Assembly (NCBI GenBank): GCA_028386065.3
Contig: JAKUCV010002740.1
Coordinates: forward strand, 1-64,000
Direction of reading: 5' to 3'
DNA length: 64,000 nucleotides
Origin: Turnera subulata
Lineage: Eukaryota > Streptophyta > Magnoliopsida > Malpighiales > Passifloraceae
Each line of letters starts with the position of its first letter. Position 1 is the stretch's first letter. The position numbers and the translations under genes were made by a program. Below, one piece after another: positions 56,797-64,000 of this stretch. The notes under the pieces are model-generated. The model ran no database searches. It was not told the origin of the DNA and was given only the letters and a program-made list of their open reading frames with translations.

Positions 56797-57000
56797 TCAC
56801 TCCGAACCGGTGAAAAGATGCGGATACTGGGACCGCATGTGGTCCTCGGCTTCCCATGTTGACTCGTTAGCGCAATGCTTACTCCACTTGACCTTAACCA
56901 TATGAATGGTACGGTTCTGCAACTACCGTACTTCTCGAGCAAGAATCTGTTCCGGTACTTCTGTGTAGGTAAGATCTTCTGCCACTTGAACATCCACCGG
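56797..57000 (-). pseudogene. Tekay chromodomain
   Basis: Follows integrase directly: VPEQILAREVR, a TAG (about 56923) in place of the expected Lys/Arg, then a VKVKWSKH segment, STWEAEDHM and the C-terminus at 56797-56799. The aromatic/acidic pattern (W, then WE) is that of chromodomains, which direct chromovirus integration to heterochromatin. Confidence 0.75.
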
Positions 57001-58350
57001 GGCCACAATATGACTAGGGTCTGATCGGTACCTCCTCAGCATGGAGACGTGAAACACATCATGTATGCGTGAAAGCTCTTCAGGTAATGACAACCTGTAA
57101 GCTAGTGGTCCAATCCTCTCAACGATCTCATATGGCCCGATATACCTTGGACTCAGCTTCCCTCTTTTGCCGAACCTGATCACTCCTTTCCATGGTGCTA
57201 CTCTGAGGGAAACCTTCTCGCCAATGTTATATTCCATCTCACGTCGGTGTTTGTCGGCGTAGCTCTTCTGCCGATCCTGAGCAGCTTTGATGCACTGTCT
57301 CACCATCTGGATCTTGTCCACAGTCTGTTGGACTAACTCCGGTCCAACGATCAATCTCATACCTTCTTCGTCCCAACATACCGGACTTCTACACTTCCTT
57401 CCATAGAGAGCCTCAAAAGGTGGCATACCAATGCTGGAATGGTAGCTGTTGTTATATGCAAACTCCGCCAAGGGTAGGTACTTATCCCAACTCCCACTGA
57501 AGTTAAGTGCACAAGCTCTAAGCATGTCCTCCAGTGTCTGTATGGTCCTCTTAGACTGTCCATCCGTCTGAGGATGAAAAGCAGTGCTGAAGCTCAACTT
57601 GGTTCCCAAAGCAGCTTGTAAACTCTTCCAGAATCGTGATGTGAATCTGGGATCTCTGTCTGAGACTATGGACTTTGGAATCCCATGTAGCCTCACAATC
57701 TCAGCAACATACTTACCCGCCAATGTGTCCATGGTATCAATCTGGCGGATAGGAAGAAAATGAGCCGATTTTGTTAATCGGTCAACGATGACCCAAATAG
57801 CATCATGCTGCCTCCGAGTCATCGGTAAACCAATCACAAAATGCATGGTGATCTTCTCCCACTTCCACCCCGGTATTGTCAATGATCTCATCTTGCCTGC
57901 TGGAGCCTGATGTTCGGCTTTCACTTGCTGGCAAGTAATGCATCTTGCGACATACTCTGCTACGTCCTTCGTCATCCGAGGCCACCAGAAATGACTCTTC
58001 AAGTTCTGATACATCTTGGTGCTTCCAGGATGCATTGCATACGGTGTCATATGACCTTCTTCCAGGATCTGACTACGCAGATTACTGACATTGGGTACAC
58101 ATACCCGTTTCCCAATCATTAATGCTCCATCAACAGCTATACGAAACTTGTCTTCTTTTCCACTCCTTACTCCTTCCTTTAGCTTGACCAGGTCGGGATC
58201 TCCATCTTGTAACTCCTCTATCCATCCTCTTAGGTTAGACTTGACACTCATGTGTGCCAGCAAAGCTCCTGTTTCATCCACTGTTAAGTCAATTCCCAAC
58301 TTTCTTAACTCGATAAGTGAAAACATCGAGTAACTAGTGGAGGCATCATC
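57001..58350 (-). pseudogene. Tekay integrase
   Basis: The HHCC finger (AMHPGSTKMYQ, CITCQQVK) and the core are in one long open frame. Catalytic positions: ITMHFVIGLP has His where Asp is expected; IVSDRDPRF keeps the second Asp; DGQSKRTIQ has Lys in place of the catalytic Glu. The C-terminal GEKVSLRVAPWKGVIRFGKRGKL (GPY/F) region is intact. Two of three DDE acids are lost, so it is catalytically dead despite the open frame. Confidence 0.85.
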
Positions 58351-59772
58351 CGATTGTCTCCGGCTCAAAGCATCAGCTACCACATTAGCCTTTCCTGGGT
58401 GATACTCGATAGTACAATCATAATCATTAAGCAACTCAACCCAGCATCTTTGTCGCAGGTTAAGTTCCTTCTGAGTCATGATGTACTTAAGGCTTTTGTG
58501 GTCGGTGAAGATTCGACACTTCTCTCTAAACAGGTAGTGTCTCCAAATCTTCAGAGCCAAGATCACAGCTGTCATCTCAAGATCATGAGTCGGGTAGTTC
58601 TTCTCATGAGTCCTTAGCTGTCTAGAGGCATAGGCAATCACTCGTCCTTCTTGCATCAGTACAGCTCCTAAACCAAGACCTGATGCGTCACAAAACAACA
58701 CATACTCCACTCATGGCTTGGGTACTGTTAGCACTGGTGCCGTGGTCAGCTTCTTCTTAAGTTCCTCAAAACTCCGTTGGCACTCCGGGCTCCAAACAAA
58801 AGCCTGTTCTTTCCTCAATAGCTTAGTCATGGGACTCGCTTATAAGGAAAAACCTTCTATGAACCTCCGATAATATCCTGCAAGGCCAAGAAAACTCTTG
58901 ACTTCGGACACATTCTTAGGAGACTCCCACTCCAACACAGCCTTAACTTTGGCGGGATCAACCTTTATTCCATCCCCGCCTACTACATGTCCGAGGAAGG
59001 AAACTTCTCCAAGCCAAAATTCACATTTGTTGAATTTGGCATACAGCTGCTTCTCCCATAACCTTTGAAGCACTATCCTCAAATGCTCTTCATGCTCTTC
59101 CTTGCTCTTAGAGTAGATGAGGATATCATCGATGAAGACCACAACGAACTTATCCAGGAACTCATTCAGCACCAAGTGCATCAAGCACATGAACACTGCC
59201 GGTGCATTGGTCAAACCGAAAGGTACCATAGTGAATTCGTAGTGGCCATACCGTGTGCGAAAAGCTGTCTTCAGTATGTCCTTCTCCGAAATCTTGATCT
59301 GGTGATAGCCCGATCGGAGATCAATCTTTGAAAACACCGTTGCTCCTTGAAGCTGATCGAAAAGATCATCAATCCTCGGTAATGGGTACTTGTTCTTGAT
59401 TGTCACCTTGTTGATCTGGCGATAGTCTACACACATACGCAGACTACCATCCTTCTTCTTCACGAACAAAACTGGTGCACCCCATGGTGAGGTACTAGGT
59501 CTGATGAAACCTTTCTCCAGTAGTTCGTCTAGCTGCTTCTTCAGCTCCTGAAGCTCTGTTGGTGCCATCTTGTATGGTGCCATCGAAATAGGTGTAACTC
59601 CAAGTACAAGCTCGATGGTGTACTCAACCTTTTTGTCGGGTGGCAAACCTGGTAGATCATCTGGGAAAACATCAACAAACTCCCTCACAACTAATACATC
59701 CTCCGGGGTAGGGTCTTGTGTCTCTCCATCTGGAATGTGAGTCAGCACAGCGTCTGGACCATGTTGCTTCAT
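58351..59772 (-). pseudogene. Tekay reverse transcriptase and RNase H
   Basis: [75 protein letters not shown] (catalytic, about 59100) and [12 protein letters not shown]. RNase H: LFCDASGLGLGAVLM (58700), THDLEMTAVILAL, IFTDHKSL and VVADALSRRQ. TAA at 58840 and TGA at about 58711 break the RT-RNase H junction. RT catalytic residues are intact. Confidence 0.85.
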
Positions 59773-60480
59773 TTCGTAGCCCTAGGTAGCAGAGATCCTA
59801 CATGTGGTTGTAGTTCTCCCCACTCCGGACAAAAAAATCGACCGATCTTCGGCAGATGTCAACCTCACTTGCTTAGCTCGGAAATCCACCAAAGCTTGAT
59901 ACTTCGACAACCAATCCATGCCTAGGATTATATCAAATCCTCCCATGTTCATGACAATGAGTCGAGCAGGAAAGGTTTCGTTCTCGAATACTAGCGGCAC
60001 ATCCTTACAAACTCTATCTAGCCTCACCATGATGTGTGCGGGTAATCTAACCCTCATCGATTTTTTTAAGGATACATCTTCACAGTTATGTTGCATAGCA
60101 TAGGTTTGAGCTATAAAGGAATGTGTTGCTCTAGGATCAATTAATGTGAATGCAACACTACCATATAATGTAAAGATACCTGCTATAACTTGAGCAGCAT
60201 CAGGGTCCTCTTCTGCGATGAAGACAAAAGCTCTAGGAACTGCTGTGCTTTGGTTAGCTCCAGATTGGGTCCTTGCGGAAGGATTCCTACGACCACGACC
60301 TTGTCCTTGTCCTTGTGCTCTAGATCCACCTGGCATGCTAGCCACAGAGGCCTGAACTGTTGGTGCCGGTGCAGAGTTACTGACTCTCCCAAGCTTTGGG
60401 CATGCATAACGGTAATGTCCTAACTTATTGCACTCAAAGCATCTGACTGATGATATGGGACGTCGGAAGCGGTTATCTCC
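59773..60480 (-). pseudogene. Tekay zinc knuckle and protease
   Basis: A CCHC knuckle (CFECNKLGHYRYACP, about 60430), a Gly/Gln-rich linker, then the protease: FTLIDPRATHSFIA, where the usual DSGA active site reads DPRA, followed by MNMGGFDIILGMDWLSKYQA (59930). The Asp is kept but the Ser-Gly after it is replaced, so proteolysis is unlikely. A TAG (59781) separates it from RT. Confidence 0.8.
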
Positions 60481-61395
60481 AGAACTAGTCACTCCGGGTC
60501 AACTCCATCCTCCAGTCGGAGCTCTGCGGTTATTAGTCCAACCATGTCCATAGGTCGTCGACTGGTACTGTCCTCGCCCAACTGCAGGTGCACTAGCGGC
60601 AGGTGCATATGGCTTCTTGTTCTGACTGGGAGGAACCTGCGGTGCACTCCTCTTCCGGCGATACTCCTATTGATCACACCATGTGACTTCAGCCTTCTGA
60701 GCATCCCTTACCATGTCCTGATATCCAGCATAGTCATTACATCCCATGATAGCTCGGATGTCAGGGTGTAGACCTCTCAAGAAACGTTGGCATCTGGCTT
60801 TGGTAGTTGCTACCAGATCTCCAACATACAGGGACAGATGGTCAAACTTCTTCTCGTACTCTGTCACGATCATACCATCCTGGCGCAATTCCAGGAATTC
60901 GCGCTGCATGCGCTCCTGAAATTCTTCAGTAATGAACTTGTCTTTGAACATGGCCGTGAACTCAGGCCATGGCATCACCACTGGTTTCGGCAGGTCTCTA
61001 GTGGTAGATTCCCACCATGTTGCTGCTTCCCCACGGAAAAGAGAAGCGGCATAGTTCGCCCACTGGTCGGTTGTGCACTTGATCTTAAGCATGACCCTGG
61101 CGATCTGACGTAGCCACTCGTCCGCCTCACGAGGGTCAGTCGCTCCTGAGAAAGGCTCAGCTCCAAGCTCAGATAGCTTGGTAAAAATAGGGTCCTCGAC
61201 TGGTCCCCCAGCTGTCTGTCGGTGAAGGATCTGGGTCATCATGTGCATCATATGCAGGGACATCTGGTATGGCATACCCGGTACCCCATCGTACATATAT
61301 GGTTCTTCCACGTAGGCATGTGGTTGACCGATTGACACTTGGTCCTCTTTCAAGTGCTGTTGGGCGGCATGCTGGTGTCCCTCAGCCCGATCCAT
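60481..61395 (-). pseudogene. Tekay gag (capsid part)
   Basis: ATG at 61395 (MDRAEGHQHAA). The retrotransposon-gag signature is complete: FSGATDPREADEWLRQI, AATWWES, WPEFTAMFKDKF, FLELRQDGMIVTEYEKKF and RFLRGLHPDIR. A TAG after TWCDQ (60667) and another stop near 60500 separate it from the zinc knuckle. The first ~240 codons remain open. Confidence 0.85.
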
Positions 61396-61497
61396 CTCGT
61401 CCTACCTATATGAAGATGTATGCATGAGTATCATATTTATAACATGTGGAGCAGGATATGCACAAACAATCAAACAACAGCCAAGGACCTACAGCCC

Positions 61498-61509
61498 GCT
61501 CCGCTACCA
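61498..61509 (-). promoter_or_regulatory. Primer-binding site of the Tekay element
   Basis: TGGTAGCGGAGC on the minus strand, 3 bp from the LTR; same sequence and spacing as in the element 8403-16353. Confidence 0.8.
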
Positions 61510-61512
61510 AAA

Positions 61513-63046
61513 TGAAATGCCCCGATCCGTATTTACCGTTATACACAGTAAACACGTGGGACCACCTACTATTACAGTATCCACAGTGGTAAATATCACA
61601 ACCAACAGTAATAATACAATAGCAGTACATAATTCATCAACAGTACTTGTCCAGCACGGGAACATTATTACAACAAGCAACCGAATCAAAGAAATAAAAT
61701 GCAAGCAGCGGAAGTCTTAATACAATACAACAATAGACAACAGCATAAACATGATGCAACACAGGATGGATCCGGGCCTGGCAGAGGGTGCGCCACATCT
61801 TGCCTCGAACGTACCTGAGCTACGCGCAATCAAACTACGCGACCAGGTCACGCAGGAGAGGGATGAGTCCAAAGTGCTCACCGGGTAAAATCCATAAGCA
61901 AATATACATAAACAGGCATCCGATAATAACCAAGTCACAACAACGGCAAATAACCAAGGTTCTCACGAACCTCAAATAACATACTTTGTGATTCTAGACA
62001 CACTATACCAATTTTATTATCAGGGCTCCTATCACTAGTTAAATGGTGGCCGTCGCCTGGTAGTCAAGCTAGCTAGCCCGTAGACCCCGCCCTGGTACCT
62101 CCACGTATAACTGGCACAGACAGGGAGCAGACCCCAAGCACACTCTCTCCCAGCGCCTAAAATAAAAATTGGTACAGACAGGGAGCAGACCCTAAGCATA
62201 CTCTCCCCCAGCACCATAAAAATAAGACTACTATCTGGCTATTCCAACATTTAACTGTGACTTACTAGATGTCTAAGTGTATCCAGTTTTATTGCTTCTT
62301 TACCCTCATCTGGTTACTTAATTTCTATTATCCTCCATTATCTCATTATCCCGAGCAGGTTCACAGCCTCTCCGCTCGTCTGGATAATACAAGCTTATTT
62401 CAACTGTTTTTCCCATACTAGTATCCCTGGTACTCTACTCACACAATTTTCACAGTCAACAACAACAGTAATAACCTACTAATACCAACATTCCTACATT
62501 ATCAAGATCATCAACAGTAGCATCAATTCAGCAACATCAACAGCAACAAATAACATTTTAATTCTTCTCACAACTACCATTCACAGCCACAAAGAATTAT
62601 TCAAGCATATAACACACATAATAAACATACAGCAACTTGGTACTACGGGCAGTATATAAGTATTTACTTATCCTTACCTTAGCCAGTTTTCCTATTCTTG
62701 ATAGTCCTCGAAGTGTTCCGGCTCAGGCTTCTCGGGGTACTGCTCGTTATCAACTCCTATATCAAACAATAATTATGCACACATAAGATGACATGCAAAT
62801 GCTCGACTAATACTGTAAGCCATAAAATAAATACTGTGCTAGCTCAGTACTCCCCTGGGTTATTCCCATTATCATCATAATTCACCATTTAATTACATAG
62901 GCCGGAAATATTTTACCATAATTGTATCGAGTTATTATTCCGGTACGTATTTACTTTGATAATACCCTTTCCATTTTTTTCTTCCTTAAGTATGTACTTT
63001 CCAAAATATTTGATAAAAATAATTATTATTCTTTCCAAAGGTATTA
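61513..63046 (-). repeat. 5' LTR of the Tekay element, truncated
   Basis: First 1534 bp of the LTR, colinear with 53913 onward until GGTATTA at 63040-63046. The rest is displaced by the insertion at 63047 and lies outside the window if it exists. Several C-to-T differences from the other copy. Confidence 0.85.
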
Positions 63047-63345
63047 TGTAACAGCCCGGGTAAAATTTTTGATTTTTACCGGGACTGTAAAAGTTATTTT
63101 ACGGTGATTTACCGAATGAATTAATCTTGGGTAATTAATTCAAAGTAAATCGAGCGTCATTTTTCGTAACCGAGGGTTTTCCCGCGCTCGAGATTTTTCC
63201 TTGGATTTTACGGACCTAAGTCGGTATTTTTCGGGTCCCAGATCTTCGGAAAAATCACACCGGAAAATAAAGTGGGTGTTTTAGTTATTTTCTAGTCCGA
63301 TTTGGACACGGCCCTGCATAGTGGTGCCGCCTCTTACCTGTACTG
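63047..63345 (+). repeat. LTR fragment (TGTAACAGCCCGGG family) in plus orientation
   Basis: Starts TGTAACAGCCCGGGTAAAA and matches the reverse complement of 16050-16353 with moderate divergence. It is inserted in the Tekay LTR in the opposite orientation. After about 280 bp the match ends and unrelated pol sequence begins. Confidence 0.7.
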
Positions 63346-63364
63346 CCTGTGACGCCCTGTGTAG

Positions 63365-63577
63365 CCTGTTGACGCGGACATAGATGCGGACACTCGAGAT
63401 GGCGAGTTGAGCTTACCCACAGGTCCAATAACACGGGCTCGATCCAAACAGATTAAAACTCAACTGCAACAACATGTGCAAGCATTGCTCAATCTTGAGT
63501 TGCAGGAGGATCGGGTAATCAAGCTTGGAGAGGAACTGAAACTGAAGCCCATCAATTTACTGTCAATTAAGGAGTAG
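63365..63577 (+). pseudogene. Gypsy pol C-terminal tail, truncated
   Basis: An open frame ends at TAG 63575-63577. It contains LPTGPITRARSKQIK and a Leu/Gln/Glu-rich helix (ALLNLELQED), like the CRM-type GPVTRAR tail at 25767-27011. Nothing upstream of about 63365 is pol-like. It is the last ~70 codons of a polyprotein of a plus-strand gypsy element, joined to an unrelated LTR fragment. Confidence 0.65.
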
Positions 63578-63620
63578 TTGACTCAAGAGCACATTGGGGC
63601 CCAGTCGACATCAATCCACC

Positions 63621-63630
63621 TTCAAGGAGG
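63621..63630 (+). promoter_or_regulatory. Polypurine tract before the right-edge LTR
   Basis: TTCAAGGAGG directly before TGTCGACATA; purine-rich, as for plus-strand priming. Confidence 0.5.
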
Positions 63631-64000
63631 TGTCGACATATCCATTTTATTAATTGTAGTTGTCAAATTAAAATCGACTAGTTTTATTTTATTTTTATTA
63701 TTGAAATGATTTAATTAGTGTCCAAGTTATGTGGGCTCAATTAAATCCTAGTCCATCTAGTAATAGGAGAGTAGCTGCCAAGACTTGGAGTTCAAGGAGG
63801 AGCCGACGTTACTGTTCACCGAAGTTGCTGTTCACCGACTTTACTGTTCACCGACTTTGAGGAGGTGTGTTCTCCTATAAATAGAACCCTTGGGGTTTAT
63901 TGTTATTCAGATTATTTGAGTAGTAAAAAGTTCAGTTAAACTTGAATAATCTCGGCCCAAAGAGAGGAGTCTCTTTGTTTGTTTTATCCTTTGTGCTTTG
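63631..64000 (+). repeat. 3' LTR start of a plus-strand gypsy element, cut by window end
   Basis: Begins TGTCGACATATCC after the PPT. It holds a triple short repeat around CTGTTCACCGA (63808-63856) and a TATAAATA promoter box at 63876-63883. Its end is beyond 64000. Confidence 0.6.

Larger units (their letters stand above)
53913..63046 (-). mobile_element. Tekay-type chromovirus, decayed
   Basis: LTRs at 53913-56762 and 61513-63046 (the latter cut short by a nested insertion). On the minus strand: PBS TGGTAGCGGAGC (61498-61509), gag, PR-RT-RH-INT, a chromodomain and a PPT (AAGGGGGTAGAC, 56763-56774). Pol signatures and LTR size fit the Tekay/Del lineage. At least five in-frame stops and several lost catalytic residues make it inactive. 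Confidence 0.88.

Overview
This is nuclear DNA from a flowering plant, most likely a eudicot. It contains one host gene with 14 exons and plant splice sites, plus nested plant LTR retrotransposons of the Tekay, CRM and Athila types, an L1-type LINE, Mutator-like foldback elements and a tRNA-derived SINE. There are no bacterial operons. The only host gene that looks intact is a PTST3-like starch protein at 18663-24846 (+). Two decayed host gene pieces lie at the left edge: an NB-ARC resistance-gene fragment (76-249) and a GRF zinc-finger pseudogene (655-1039, minus).

Layout. 1893-2148 is a Mutator-type foldback MITE. About 2921-16832 is a decayed plant L1 LINE (+). It is split by a 7.95-kb LTR retrotransposon (8403-16353, minus strand, TSD TAAAT) that has no gag-pol; its internal region carries two plus-strand (antisense) ORFs, each behind its own TATA box. 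The PTST3-like gene follows. A CRM-type chromovirus (25061-32428, minus, TSD AAAAG) sits about 215 bp past its stop codon. A second element without gag-pol lies at 34308-38510 (+), with GC-rich 34-bp tandem repeats and a long unexplained ORF. An Athila element on the minus strand runs from its 5' LTR (48098-49334) through gag, pol and a downstream ORF-1-like gene (to about 38765), and is interrupted by a 2.2-kb solo LTR (40152-42349, TSD CCCAT). 49335-52221 holds decayed LTR-type sequence. 52238-52560 is a tRNA-derived SINE with a 16-bp TSD. 52702-53676 is a 975-bp foldback MULE with a 9-bp TSD. 53913-63046 is a Tekay-type chromovirus (minus), whose far LTR is cut at 63047 by another element that runs off the window.

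How the parts relate. The host gene probably acts in starch-granule initiation in the plastid. The retroelements are parasitic and mostly dead: the Tekay copy has lost the protease active-site signature and two integrase acidic residues, and the Athila copy has lost one reverse-transcriptase aspartate and one integrase aspartate. The element inside the LINE has LTR termini and PPT/PBS neighbourhoods like those of the Tekay element, so it was probably mobilised by Tekay proteins. Its antisense two-ORF cargo and its array of covarying LTR hairpins are the best candidates for something undescribed. Gene models, frames and repeat matches were read by eye; no database search was run.
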